The notes under the pieces are model-generated. The model made no database searches, was not told where the DNA came from, and saw only the letters and a list, made by a program, of their open reading frames with translations. A stretch of DNA of 64,000 nt from Pseudoalteromonas sp. SMS1 (GTDB lineage: Bacteria; Pseudomonadota; Gammaproteobacteria; Enterobacterales; Alteromonadaceae). Positions 46,485 to 55,395 of this stretch are shown one piece after another (positions within the stretch are counted from its first letter, which is position 1; each line of letters starts with the position of its first letter). The stretch spans positions 1 through 64,000 of the forward strand of contig NZ_JAKGBI010000016.1 in the NCBI RefSeq assembly GCF_021530565.1, written 5' to 3'. The position numbers and the translations under genes are program-made.

Positions 46485-46992
46485 AGTTTATATATCTATA
46501 CCTGTTAATCTCTGCTCGCTGTATATCATGCTGCCTGTGGATAAAGACTAACTTGCCCATACACTCTCTAAATGACGTTTAAGTAATACTCTATCTAGGT
46601 GTTTTGATGTGTTACCACAGGTTTGGTTGCAGTTCGTTTGCTGTTATTTAAACTTGAAATCCCTTTTTGAGTAGTGGTGGAAACGTTTCTGGACTGAATG
46701 TCGTTATTTTCGTAAATGACATGCTTATCTCTGCACTATTGGTCACAATTAACTACGACGATTTTTAGCGTAGTGTCAACGTACTAACCCTGTAAGAAAA
46801 GCACGCTGCGATATCTGTGCACTGCTCAACTTGGCACAGACCATTTAAAAACCGTTTTTCCTGAGGTACAACTGATTTTAGCCATAAGTCATGTTCTGAT
46901 TGTCTGAATTTTCATTTACCTGAAATAATATAACTGTTTATATATACAGTGTGTTATTGTATTTTAATATTCAAAACAATAAAGGATTAATG
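46485..46992. other. Intergenic region without recognised gene
   Basis: About 500 bp, no homologous frames seen on either strand. AAAGGA at 46981-46986 is the ribosome binding site for the next gene. Confidence 0.4.
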
Positions 46993-47481
46993 ATGTTAAG
47001 TGATTTCGATCCAGCAGCGCCAAACGATTTTGACTTTATTATTGGCCACTGGAATGTAGTACACCGCCGTTTGAAGCGTATTCTAGATGACTGTAATGAA
47101 TGGGTTGAATTTAAAGGGGATTCTGCCACGGTTAAAACATTAGGTGGATTCGGCAATGTTGAAGATAACCATCTACACTACCCTGACGCCAGCGTGAGGG
47201 CGAAGGCCATTCGCTCTTATAACCCAGAGACGAAAGCGTGGTCAATTTGGTGGTTAGATGGGCGTAATCCTCACGCATTAGATGCGCCCGTTATTGGCAG
47301 TTTTGTCGATGGTATTGGCCATTTTTACGCCCAAGACACATTGCAAGGCGAGCCTATCAAAGTCAGGTTTATTTGGAATGCAACTCATCCGCATAGACCG
47401 ACATGGGAGCAGGCTTTTTCTAAAGACAATGGCGAGACATGGGAAACGAACTGGCGTATGGTATTCACGAAATGCGCTTAG
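46993..47481 (+). CDS. DUF1579-like small protein
   Basis: A 162-residue soluble protein. FDFIIGHWNVVHRRLKRIL at the start, KAIRSYNPETKAWSIWW in the middle, and DNGETWETNWRMVFTK at the end recall DUF1579/DUF1080-like lipocalin folds with a GxW opening. Function unknown. Of the two adjacent ATGs (46990 and 46993), the second has the better distance to AAAGGA. It precedes the YciI-like gene by 51 bp. Confidence 0.7.
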   Translation: MLSDFDPAAPNDFDFIIGHWNVVHRRLKRILDDCNEWVEFKGDSATVKTLGGFGNVEDNHLHYPDASVRAKAIRSYNPETKAWSIWWLDGRNPHALDAPVIGSFVDGIGHFYAQDTLQGEPIKVRFIWNATHPHRPTWEQAFSKDNGETWETNWRMVFTKCA

Positions 47482-47532
47482 TCACTATGAATCTGGTTGT
47501 GCCCTAGCAACATACATTAAAGGAGATATACT

Positions 47533-47820
47533 GTGTTTATTATTCAATTGAAATTTTCAGATAATAGGTCGCGGGCAAAGGATCATATGGCAGGCCATAA
47601 AATGTGGCTCGAAACATGGTTTGAAAAAGGCGTATTTATCCTCTCTGGCAGTCTTCAATCCTGTGCTGGGGGTGGGATCATCGCCACTGATATTACGCGA
47701 GATGCATTGGAAAGGATTATTGCCGAAGACCCATTTGTAATAGAGCAGATTGTTGTGCCTGAGATCATAGAGTTAACCCCCTCCAAATGTGATGCGCGTT
47801 TATCCTTTTTAATCGACTAA
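47533..47820 (+). CDS. YciI-family protein
   Basis: A 95-residue protein with the ferredoxin-like YciI fold: MFIIQLKFSDN, a central AGHKMWLETWFEKGVFILSG, and RDALERIIAEDPFV. The conserved His of HMAGHKMWL and Asp of AEDPF are in place. GTG start with AAGGAG seven bases before. YciI-like proteins have ill-defined enzymatic or chaperone roles. Confidence 0.85.
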   Translation: MFIIQLKFSDNRSRAKDHMAGHKMWLETWFEKGVFILSGSLQSCAGGGIIATDITRDALERIIAEDPFVIEQIVVPEIIELTPSKCDARLSFLID

Positions 47821-47940
47821 GCGTCGCATGAATACAAGGCGTACACTACGCTAATTGATATTGCCCAACGTGCAACCAGTTTGGTGCGGCGTTGGGTTAT
47901 ACTCAATTTTACTGCCATAACCATTTATCTTAGTCATAAT

Positions 47941-48285
47941 ATGAAAGTACATTATCTTGAAATCGTTTCGCTGGATGTTGACCTCGTTTGTGAGAGCTAC
48001 GAGCTCGCACATGGCGTTAACTTTTCACCGAGTGATCCACTACTGGGCGGGGCAAAAACATGTGTCTTAGCTGATGGGTGCATCATTGGTGTTCGAGCAC
48101 CGTTACGTGAGAATGAAGCGCCAGTGATACGTCCATATTGGTTGGTTGAAAATATTGAACAAGCTGTATTAGAGGTTCAATCTAAAGGGGCTGAAATCGC
48201 GGTCGCACCGCTAGACATACCTAGCAAAGGCCTATTCGCAATATACATTTTAGGCGGTGTAGAGCAAGGGTTGTGGCAACTTTAG
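47941..48285 (+). CDS. VOC/glyoxalase-like protein
   Basis: A 114-residue protein with one vicinal oxygen chelate repeat pair: MKVHYLEIVSLDVDLVCESY, IRPYWLVENIEQAVLEVQSK and a final LGGVEQGLWQL. Probably dimeric. ATG 47941 is chosen because the longer frame from 47881 adds residues that look unrelated to the fold. Substrate unknown. Confidence 0.75.
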   Translation: MKVHYLEIVSLDVDLVCESYELAHGVNFSPSDPLLGGAKTCVLADGCIIGVRAPLRENEAPVIRPYWLVENIEQAVLEVQSKGAEIAVAPLDIPSKGLFAIYILGGVEQGLWQL

Positions 48286-48431
48286 GGTGAGTTGCACACA
48301 TGGCTTAGTGAGGGCAATGTGCCGAGGCTCATGACGCCCAATAATAGCGCGAAAAATGCGGATGTTTTAACGAGCTATCAACTGTGTGTGATTAGCGACC
48401 ATGGGGAGCGTACTAGAAACTTGAACATGCG

Positions 48432-49766
48432 TTACGAGGTTGGCAGTGTTATTTTGAAAATAGCACCATTTGAGCTTGAATTTGTCACACTTATTTCTCC
48501 ACCAAGTTGATTTACTGCACTTTTAGCAATTGCTAAACCCAGCCCTATGCCGCCAGTTTTTCTTGTACGGCTATCATCTAACCGAGCGTACGGGATGAAG
48601 ACGGTGTCGTAATCTTCAATTGGGATACCTTCACCGTCGTCTTCTATGGTAATTTCAATTGATGTCGTAATTCTACATACTTTCAGAGTGACGCTTTTTT
48701 GTGCATGTTGAACAGCATTTTTTAATACGTTATCAATGATTAACCGAAGGTTAGCCGCGTTATAATCTACGGTTATTTCTTCGGTGAAGTTCACATCGAC
48801 ACAAATTGTTTCGTTCAGTGACAGCTTCGAGACTCTGCACGTGACAAAATGGTTTAGACTAAACGCTTCTCCTTGCTCTGTGCTTGCTTGAATATTCAAT
48901 TTTGAAAATTGGATAACTTGAGAACATAGTTCGTCTATATCGGTGATGTATTGGTCAATATTATCGATTAAGGCTAATTGTTCTTTGCTAGTGGACTTAT
49001 TTCTTAGAATGCCAGTGGCTAGCTGTATTCTACTCAGTGGCGTCCTAAGCTCATGTGGCACTGCCTGCGCGAAAATTTGACTTTCATTTACTTTGGCAGA
49101 CAAAGATAACGCCATGTTATTAAAAGTTTTTGCCAATAAGGTGAGGGGTTCGGATAAAGGCTTTACTTGTGTTTTCAAATTACCTTTACCAATCTGATAG
49201 CTCATATGATTGAGATGATCTATTTCTTTTTGAAGCTTCCGGATAGGGAGATATAACACGAGGCCAATGACCACCACAATCACTATCAATAGAATGAGCA
49301 TGGAGTACGCTTCAATATCGAAAGTCTCTGAGTGCAGGCCATGATAAAAACCCTCAGATTTGGATAATTTATCTTTAATAACTAACTGAGCAGATGTGTT
49401 TGCTATTGCGTGAATTGACACTAACTCACCTGTATTAAACTCATAGACGTCAATGCCTTTATGCTTGGTTAAGTAAAAGCAGTCACTGCATGATTGTTCG
49501 ATGCTCGTAGAGTCCAACCACTCAATATCAAAAGGGTATAGTTCGCTATTGAGATTGTTATAGAACACGCTGGCTTGGACTTTGTCCGCTTTCCTTTGAT
49601 TCTCCAATAGGTTCATGACGAATAGGGTGTCGGCTACAAAGTCCTCAAGTGCATCATGTTCATTCCATTTATCTAAAATAAAAAAAGTCAGAAAAACACT
49701 TGTGAAGATTGCCAGAAACAGAGCGCCATATATCCGAGTAAAGTAGGGTGAAATTGAACTATTCAT
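48432..49766 (-). CDS. Sensor histidine kinase, RstB/CpxA-like
   Basis: A 444-residue inner-membrane kinase. Two membrane helices (about 12-31 and 154-174) flank a periplasmic sensor that contains a close cysteine pair (QSCSDCFY). A HAMP region follows, then HisKA with the phosphorylated His in VPHELRTPLSR, and an ATPase domain with IDNVLKNAVQHA (N box), EDDGEGIP (G1) and GGIGLGLAIAKS (G2). The gene overlaps the end of its response regulator gene by 8 bp. Signal unknown; the cysteine pair could sense redox state or metal (inference). Confidence 0.93.
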   Translation of the reverse strand: MNSSISPYFTRIYGALFLAIFTSVFLTFFILDKWNEHDALEDFVADTLFVMNLLENQRKADKVQASVFYNNLNSELYPFDIEWLDSTSIEQSCSDCFYLTKHKGIDVYEFNTGELVSIHAIANTSAQLVIKDKLSKSEGFYHGLHSETFDIEAYSMLILLIVIVVVIGLVLYLPIRKLQKEIDHLNHMSYQIGKGNLKTQVKPLSEPLTLLAKTFNNMALSLSAKVNESQIFAQAVPHELRTPLSRIQLATGILRNKSTSKEQLALIDNIDQYITDIDELCSQVIQFSKLNIQASTEQGEAFSLNHFVTCRVSKLSLNETICVDVNFTEEITVDYNAANLRLIIDNVLKNAVQHAQKSVTLKVCRITTSIEITIEDDGEGIPIEDYDTVFIPYARLDDSRTRKTGGIGLGLAIAKSAVNQLGGEISVTNSSSNGAIFKITLPTS

Positions 49767-50436
49767 TGACTAGCATGTACCCTTTGTTACGTATTGTCTT
49801 GATGATTTTATATGGTGGTTTTTCGTCATTGAATTTTTTTCTAAGTCCTGATATACGCATATCTATTGAGCGATCGGAGATATCATAACTGATACCTCTG
49901 AGTGCTTTAATACAATCTTCCCGTGATACTACTTGTCCTTTTTTACTTGCTAAAAGCGTTAATAAATCAAATTCAGAAGTCGTTAAATCGATAGTTTCAT
50001 CATTCAATGTGACCGACAAGGTGTCACTATTGATGGCTACTGTATTTGATAAAATATGAACTGTTTTTTCTGAATTGGTATTTGTTCTGCGTAATAAAGC
50101 TTCTATTCTTGCTGACATTATATGAGGCTTTGCGGGCTTTCTTAGGTAGTCGTCAGCCCCCAATTTTAGCAAACTTACCTCACTAATTTCGTCCTCTCTT
50201 GCGGTTAGCACGATAATAGGGCCAGAGTAAAATGCGCGAGCCTCTTTGCAAATATCAAACCCATCTACCCCTGGTAGCATTAAATCTAATAAAACGAGAT
50301 CGGGTGTTAATGCTTTAATTGTAGAGACAGCCTCACTACCATGATCCACAATTGTCGTTTGATAGCCCTCACTCTGAAGGTACATTTCGGTCAAGCGAGC
50401 AATTTCTTTATCATCTTCAATAATTAATATATGCAT
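49759..50436 (-). CDS. OmpR-family response regulator, RstA-like
   Basis: A 225-residue regulator. The receiver domain has IIEDD, the phosphorylated Asp in VLLDLMLPG, VLTARED and the Lys in LRKPAKP. The C-terminal winged helix has LTTSEFDLLTLLASKKGQVV and IDMRISGLRKKF, typical of OmpR/PhoB. It is the first gene of the two-component operon. A TATAAT box on the minus strand (50477-50482), with four GCTTAC direct repeats upstream, suggests autoregulation. Confidence 0.94.
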   Translation of the reverse strand: MHILIIEDDKEIARLTEMYLQSEGYQTTIVDHGSEAVSTIKALTPDLVLLDLMLPGVDGFDICKEARAFYSGPIIVLTAREDEISEVSLLKLGADDYLRKPAKPHIMSARIEALLRRTNTNSEKTVHILSNTVAINSDTLSVTLNDETIDLTTSEFDLLTLLASKKGQVVSREDCIKALRGISYDISDRSIDMRISGLRKKFNDEKPPYKIIKTIRNKGYMLVNE

Positions 50437-50476
50437 AGTTTAAAACGGCAGGAAAATAGTAGTTAACATTGTACTG

Positions 50477-50505
50477 ATTATAGCGAATTTTTTAGCCGTG
50501 CTTAC
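50477..50505 (-). promoter_or_regulatory. Promoter of the two-component operon
   Basis: On the minus strand TATAAT occupies 50482-50477. With a 17-base spacer the -35 position (50505-50500) reads GTAAGC, which coincides with the first regulatory repeat. A poor -35 overlapped by an operator fits an activated promoter. Confidence 0.6.
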
Positions 50506-50544
50506 AAACGCTTACAAACCACCTGCTTGCTTACATAGGCTTAC
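50500..50544. promoter_or_regulatory. Four GCTTAC direct repeats, probable response-regulator binding sites
   Basis: GCTTAC starts at 50500, 50510, 50529 and 50539, the first two within a tandem GCTTACAAAC. Spacing is 10, 19 and 10 bases, that is about one, two and one helical turns, as for OmpR-family dimers. The block lies between the divergent regulator gene (50436) and lipoprotein gene (50603), so both may be controlled. Confidence 0.7.
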
Positions 50545-50602
50545 CCCGTGGTGAAAAGGAGTCTTGTAAGATCCCTCTTGAATGTCAGCAAGAGGACAAC
50601 CC

Positions 50603-51868
50603 ATGAAACCTGCTTATTTTAATTTTTTCTTACTCATACCCACTCTTTCAATTTTAATGGGGTGTAATTCGAGTTCAACCTCAGAGGTAGCGGCAGTCAA
50701 ATCTGCAACAACCGAAACAGCGACGATAAAGACTGAGAATAGCGGTTCTAAAGGACTTTCCGCACAGACTTTGGCGTTAGGAATAAGCGAACTACCTGCC
50801 ACACTTAAAGAGACTTACACCGAAGCTCTGCACTTTAATAGATATACCAAAGTGGACACGCCGAATGGTATGGCAATACATATTGTTGCTCAGAATCAAG
50901 TTACCGATAATCAAATTGTTCGGGCACGCTCTATTTTAATGCACTTTTTAGCGCCTTTACCTGGGTCTGAGTATGGTGCAGATAAAGGCGCCGTGGCGAA
51001 TAAAATGTCTGAAAACGGTGCTGTTTTGATGTTGTTAAATGGGGTGGATGATGGCACTAATAAAGCTGCTGAACTCGACGGTCAACCTTTGTACTATGGC
51101 GAAATACAAGTAGAAGGACATCCATGGTACATTGAACAAGATTATACGCATCGAGATGCCTCTTTTGAGGAGATCCTTCACCTTGTTCATGACTATGGTA
51201 TTGGTGTAGATCACAATGCCACTTTCATTGGCGCTTTGCCTTCATTCCAAGCTGAAATTAGAGCAGCTCAGGTCGATGCCTTGTCAAATAACTTATGGGG
51301 AATGGGCGCTCCGGAGTGGATAGCTGAACTCTCGGCAGAGAATAGCCTTTCTCAAGAATATCTAGCCGCTGTTATTGATGTTTACTATGGCTTGTGGGGC
51401 GCAAATACCGAACATGTAACAACTGGCATGTATGATATATATGTTGCTAAAGTTCGAGGTGATATAGCCAATGAAGATGCGTCCGGTGCACTGTTGCTCG
51501 ACAATAAATTCTTCTCTCCTTTTTTAACCTATAACGCGAGAATAGACGAGGGTTTTATCGGTGACTTTAGTCTGCGCTTAAACACTGATTTACCTTATTC
51601 TCATCACGCCCAGTATTTGAAAGATGTTACGCTGACAGGGACCAATAATAGCAACGTGATTGTTAACCAGCTAGACAATAACATTACAGGCAACGCTGGA
51701 GAGAATACGGTGATATTTTCTGGCCCCTCTTCAGAATATCTCGTTACTAATGAAAATGACCGCGTAATTGTTCAAGATATGCGGGATAATCGAGATGGAG
51801 AGAATACACTGACGATGATAGAAAAATTGAAATTTTCAGATACAACAATCGATGTCCCTAGCAACTAA
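50603..51868 (+). CDS. Lipoprotein with RTX-like C-terminus, unknown
   Basis: A 421-residue lipoprotein. ATG 50603 has AGAGGA before it and starts a lipoprotein signal (lipobox LMGC); an upstream in-frame ATG at 50582 is less likely. The middle holds NGVDDGTNKAAELDGQPLYY, WYIEQDYTHRDASFEEILHL and a His-rich VHDYGIGVDHNA, which might bind metal. The C-terminal 90 residues (NVIVNQLDNNITGNAGENTV, ENTLTMIEKLKFSDTTI) resemble degenerate RTX/serralysin calcium-binding rolls. Divergent from the two-component operon, and probably its target. Enzymatic role not established. Confidence 0.75.
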   Translation: MKPAYFNFFLLIPTLSILMGCNSSSTSEVAAVKSATTETATIKTENSGSKGLSAQTLALGISELPATLKETYTEALHFNRYTKVDTPNGMAIHIVAQNQVTDNQIVRARSILMHFLAPLPGSEYGADKGAVANKMSENGAVLMLLNGVDDGTNKAAELDGQPLYYGEIQVEGHPWYIEQDYTHRDASFEEILHLVHDYGIGVDHNATFIGALPSFQAEIRAAQVDALSNNLWGMGAPEWIAELSAENSLSQEYLAAVIDVYYGLWGANTEHVTTGMYDIYVAKVRGDIANEDASGALLLDNKFFSPFLTYNARIDEGFIGDFSLRLNTDLPYSHHAQYLKDVTLTGTNNSNVIVNQLDNNITGNAGENTVIFSGPSSEYLVTNENDRVIVQDMRDNRDGENTLTMIEKLKFSDTTIDVPSN

Positions 51869-51975
51869 TGTAATGTGTATACTGATTGGTTGTCCTAAAA
51901 GTAGGAGGTAGGTAACCATACAACTGCTGTGCGCATATAAGTTTCCTATCAGGGAAGGCATTGAGGGATGAAAAT

Positions 51976-52004
51976 AAAAGCTACCTGTCGAAGTAGCTTT
52001 TATT
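51976..52004. terminator. Bidirectional terminator between convergent genes
   Basis: AAAAGCTAC (51976-51984) pairs with GTAGCTTTT (51993-52001), loop CTGTCGAA. A and T runs on either side allow termination in both directions, for the genes ending at 51868 and 52034. Confidence 0.82.
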
Positions 52005-52033
52005 GGTATTCAAAAGTATGAGGTCAGCTAAGG

Positions 52034-52450
52034 CTATTCTGCTTCGTAAACTTCGACGCCCACTTTACCTTCTGGTGCATTAAAACATCGAGAGTAGTAG
52101 GTGCTACCTTCTTCAACAACTACCTCCGCCGACGGGAAAGCGTAGGTATTCCCTGTGAAGCAATAAAATGTAATGACGTATCTGCCGGGTAGCAAATTCA
52201 TTTTTACTGGGTAGCCCGCCATTGCTCCGCCAACGCTTTTCGTTTTTTTGTCGCTCGCGTCTCTGCTGGTATTTCTAACACTAGCAATACCAGGCGTGAA
52301 TACCGAGTTTTTTGTACTCGGTCTAATCTTGGCCACGAGATCGTCACTGAGCTTTTTGTTCTTATAGTTTTTATAGGTGCTTAAGTTTGCACATGATGTT
52401 ACGGCGAGTGCCATCAATGCCGTAGTAAGCACTTTTACTAACAATTTCAC
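52034..52450 (-). CDS. Small lipoprotein (DUF2846-like)
   Basis: A 138-residue lipoprotein, lipobox VTSC. PVKMNLLPGRYVITFYCF and VVVEEGSTYYSRC suggest a beta-sandwich that binds through a short cysteine-containing loop, similar in style to DUF2846 lipoproteins. Family assignment tentative. It is the third gene of a minus-strand cluster with the genes at 52464 and 53109. Confidence 0.65.
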   Translation of the reverse strand: MKLLVKVLTTALMALAVTSCANLSTYKNYKNKKLSDDLVAKIRPSTKNSVFTPGIASVRNTSRDASDKKTKSVGGAMAGYPVKMNLLPGRYVITFYCFTGNTYAFPSAEVVVEEGSTYYSRCFNAPEGKVGVEVYEAE

Positions 52451-52463
52451 GTTTAATTCTACC

Positions 52464-53105
52464 TTATATATAAATAATCGTTGTGGAAGGTTGGCATTGT
52501 GAACTATCCCAGCCGAGTTCTGCTGGCGCCACTTTTATGCTGCTGTAAGATAGCGAAGGGTAAGCATCAGAAAGGGATGCCTCGAGACCTTGTGTTGAGT
52601 CGTTGACAGAAATATCAAACTTCAATTCACCAATTTCTGATACCCATTCTTTGAACGTTATTTCTCCAAAGTAGTATACCCCTTGCGATGATGCTTGCAG
52701 CGGGATGACTGGGCCGCCACATGCACTCGCAAAAATATTGCTTTCTCCTCCTTGGGAGTCGTGTACGTGGCTCGCAGAAGCGATGACACTCACAATAGAT
52801 CGTGTCGCCAATTTGAATTTGAAAATGGCAATATGATCTTTTGTCATGATGGTCGAGCCAGAAGAAAGAGGCACCACGGGATCAGTATACGTACCGTCAC
52901 GTCTCTTATGTCGCTCATGTATATAGAAGCTTTTTTCAGTGTTGCTCGAATCTGCGTCCGATTCACGTACTTTAATAATACCGATCGCATAGCCTTTTTC
53001 AATTGGCTTATTCAGATCGGAATCTTGAAGTTGTGAGACGGTTGTTTTGCAACCAGCTAATAGCAGCAGTATTAAAAGTAATACTGAATTTAATAATATT
53101 TTCAT
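52464..53105 (-). CDS. Lipoprotein, unknown
   Basis: A 213-residue lipoprotein, lipobox LLAGC. The mature part is beta-rich: KGYAIGIIKVRESD, IAIFKFKLATRSIVSVIASA, GVYYFGEITFKE. Similar in style to the PGRYxI lipoproteins next to it. It lies 13 bp before the gene at 52034 and 3 bp after the gene at 53109, so the three are one operon. Function unknown. Confidence 0.65.
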   Translation of the reverse strand: MKILLNSVLLLILLLLAGCKTTVSQLQDSDLNKPIEKGYAIGIIKVRESDADSSNTEKSFYIHERHKRRDGTYTDPVVPLSSGSTIMTKDHIAIFKFKLATRSIVSVIASASHVHDSQGGESNIFASACGGPVIPLQASSQGVYYFGEITFKEWVSEIGELKFDISVNDSTQGLEASLSDAYPSLSYSSIKVAPAELGWDSSQCQPSTTIIYI

Positions 53106-53108
53106 GTT

Positions 53109-54440
53109 TTACATATACTGGTTTAAAAGTGTCCAAGCTGACACCGTTTTTTCAATCTCTACACCGCAATTGTTATTTTCTGTATCTTTTATCATTTCGA
53201 TAGAATCCGCTCTCTCATTGATAAATGTACAGAACACCTCTCCCGATGAATCAGCTACTTTAAATGTATCTTCAGACAAGAAGCCTTCGCTGTCATTCAG
53301 CGTTACACGGAAGTATCCATCCAACTTTGAAACTGGCAAAACATAGACTGAGGAGAAATCCTTAATGGGCATCGAAAAGTCATCGTTAATTGAAATAGAC
53401 AGTTCTTTTCGATCTTTATATTTGCTGAGTTTTGATGTGTCGATATATATTTTATTGGCGTTACTTAAATAGTGGTTTGCTAGTTCCACAGTTTTGTCGT
53501 TCACTTTGTCAAGATCAGAGCTCAAGAGCAGCGTTTCGATGTGTTTTTTTAAGTTTTTTTCGTAGTAACCCAATCTAGGGCTGTGAAGACTAAATAAATT
53601 GAAGTGTGCAGCGGCTTCTATAGCTGGTGAGTCATTCTTTATTGCATCATTGACTAGCATCCAAGTTAACGATTTATAGCCAGAAGCGATGCCTTTATCT
53701 AGGAGCGTCATTGAATAGGTGCGACTTTTATCAAGCTCTTCCTGCTTGTCTGAATTTGCGAAATGTAAAGCTGCTATTTCAGTTGCCCACTGATTCCCCT
53801 TTGATGCTGCTTCATCAAGCATTTTTAACGCTTGGTCGCTATTTCTATCGATAAGAAAGTTAGCAGCCGCCGCCTCTAGTTCACCTTTTTGGAAAGCAGC
53901 CGTATAATTTTCGATGGCTTTACCACGGCTAGCGCCATGCTTTCCAATTCCTTTGTCATAGATATAGCCCATACCTAAATAACCAACACCATTTTCCTTT
54001 TCTTTCAACTCTATACATGCATCTATACTGTAATCTTGAACTGGAGAAGGGTATTGAAAAACGCCGCGACAAAAATGTGCTTTACTCTCTATATTGAAAG
54101 CGTCACTTCTTGGTTCGCTTTTCGATGGCCAAGAAAATACTCTTTTTCTGTCTGGTGTTATGGCATTGTGAATATAGAATTTCTCACCATCTTTGATGTT
54201 TATTTCACCCTCAAAATCAGATGATGATGACTGTAACGATATTCTGTATTTGTACTCGCCAGCTGGAAGCTTAATCTTTCTTTTTTTGGATTTTGGTATT
54301 TTGATGGTTTCGTATACACCATGAATGCTCTTTTTCTTAATTTCTTCAAAGTAAGCGTGCGCAGGGAATTCAACAACACCTTGACCTAAAGCAGTGAAAG
54401 AGGCGCCCATTAAAGCGATTGAGGAGAGTGTTTTGTACAT
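53109..54440 (-). CDS. Secreted Sel1/TPR-repeat protein
   Basis: A 443-residue exported protein with signal peptide (MYKTLSSIALMGASFTALGQ). Residues about 60-75 contain LPAGEYKYRISL, a motif echoing the PGxYxI pattern of the two lipoproteins downstream. From about 148 to 290 there are Sel1-like repeats (YLGMGYIYDKGIGKHGASRG, LKMLDEAASKGNQWATEIAA). First gene of the operon with 52464 and 52034. Sel1 proteins mediate protein-protein contacts; the partner may be the lipoproteins (inference). Confidence 0.72.
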   Translation of the reverse strand: MYKTLSSIALMGASFTALGQGVVEFPAHAYFEEIKKKSIHGVYETIKIPKSKKRKIKLPAGEYKYRISLQSSSSDFEGEINIKDGEKFYIHNAITPDRKRVFSWPSKSEPRSDAFNIESKAHFCRGVFQYPSPVQDYSIDACIELKEKENGVGYLGMGYIYDKGIGKHGASRGKAIENYTAAFQKGELEAAAANFLIDRNSDQALKMLDEAASKGNQWATEIAALHFANSDKQEELDKSRTYSMTLLDKGIASGYKSLTWMLVNDAIKNDSPAIEAAAHFNLFSLHSPRLGYYEKNLKKHIETLLLSSDLDKVNDKTVELANHYLSNANKIYIDTSKLSKYKDRKELSISINDDFSMPIKDFSSVYVLPVSKLDGYFRVTLNDSEGFLSEDTFKVADSSGEVFCTFINERADSIEMIKDTENNNCGVEIEKTVSAWTLLNQYM

Positions 54441-55306
54441 TTTAATCCATTTTATTGCAACAAAATAGGCCTTATAATAACAGAAATAAAATTAAAGGAA
54501 CATAAAATTAAATATTGAGAATGGCTGGTTAAAATTACTGTTTTTGTATTATTACTTTTAACAGTTTTGGTTGTTAATTGACCATTTCAATCATGTTTTA
54601 CACCTTGGTATTGGCATGTTTCTCAGTCAGGATTGATGTTGCGCTATGCCACCTGCTTTTTGTTTTATTTTTAATCGGCTTTTAGAAGGGAATATGGTCT
54701 TTATAATTATAAATTCTTTTTCTACATAGTCTTACCTGTCTACAAATGTAACGGGTTTATATTTTATATTCATGCAAGTCAAGTTGTTTAAATCTCTAAT
54801 CACCTTCTTATATAAAGTAAATTTCGTATCACACTAAATCAGTATAGATTAAGTCACAGACAGTGATACGCCACTCTCTATTACTCAAAAAATCTCGTTA
54901 TAATGTCTGAATCACTCCACATTTATTGCACAAGTCTATGGCATAAATTCTGCGGATAAACCTGATCTTGGCTCGCTCAAAAGGAAGTGACTATTGCATA
55001 CTTATCAATATGTTGAATCTAAGCAAGTTTGTACTGTGAATGCTTTTAGGGCGTTGTAGTCACTCAGTCTGTGACGAACATAATGGGTATGTCATTTAAA
55101 ACCAGTGCGAGTGGCACAATCTGTGGTGTATTACCTTACGGGGAAGCAGTGTTGTTCACTGTGGCGTCTAGTATATGTTGAATTGGGGGAAGTGCGCACG
55201 GGATCGACGTATTTTGACACATCATTTATGGCATGAATGATGGCTATGGTTTAGAGAGTGTAGTCACCATAACAATAGAATCAATTTTTATTCTATTGTG
55301 ATAGCC
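54441..55306. other. Long intergenic region, no gene recognised
   Basis: About 870 bp. No credible coding frame on either strand. The right end carries the two hairpins listed separately, which close a plus-strand transcript whose gene is not visible; a non-coding RNA is possible. Confidence 0.4.
55272..55299. repeat. Inverted repeat just upstream of a terminator
   Basis: ACAATAGAA (55272-55280) pairs with TTCTATTGT (55291-55299), loop of ten bases. Immediately followed by the GC-rich terminator hairpin. Confidence 0.6.
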
Positions 55307-55336
55307 AAAGCCGCGACCTCGTCGCGGCTTTTTTTG
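55307..55336 (+). terminator. Strong intrinsic terminator without an upstream gene
   Basis: AAAGCCGCGAC (55307-55317) pairs with GTCGCGGCTTT (55321-55331), then TTTTT. On the plus strand it has a full U-tract. No plus-strand coding sequence is visible for over 860 bases upstream. It may serve the minus-strand gene ending at 55396 instead. Confidence 0.85.
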
Positions 55337-55395
55337 TCTTTGGCTGTTGTCCATCAGTTCTATAGATCCAAGCAGACAGACAAAGCCTTAAAGTC

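Noticed and set aside
48292..48510. 72-residue plus-strand frame
   Set aside because: It overlaps the 3' end of the histidine kinase on the other strand and shows no family likeness; there is no ribosome binding site.
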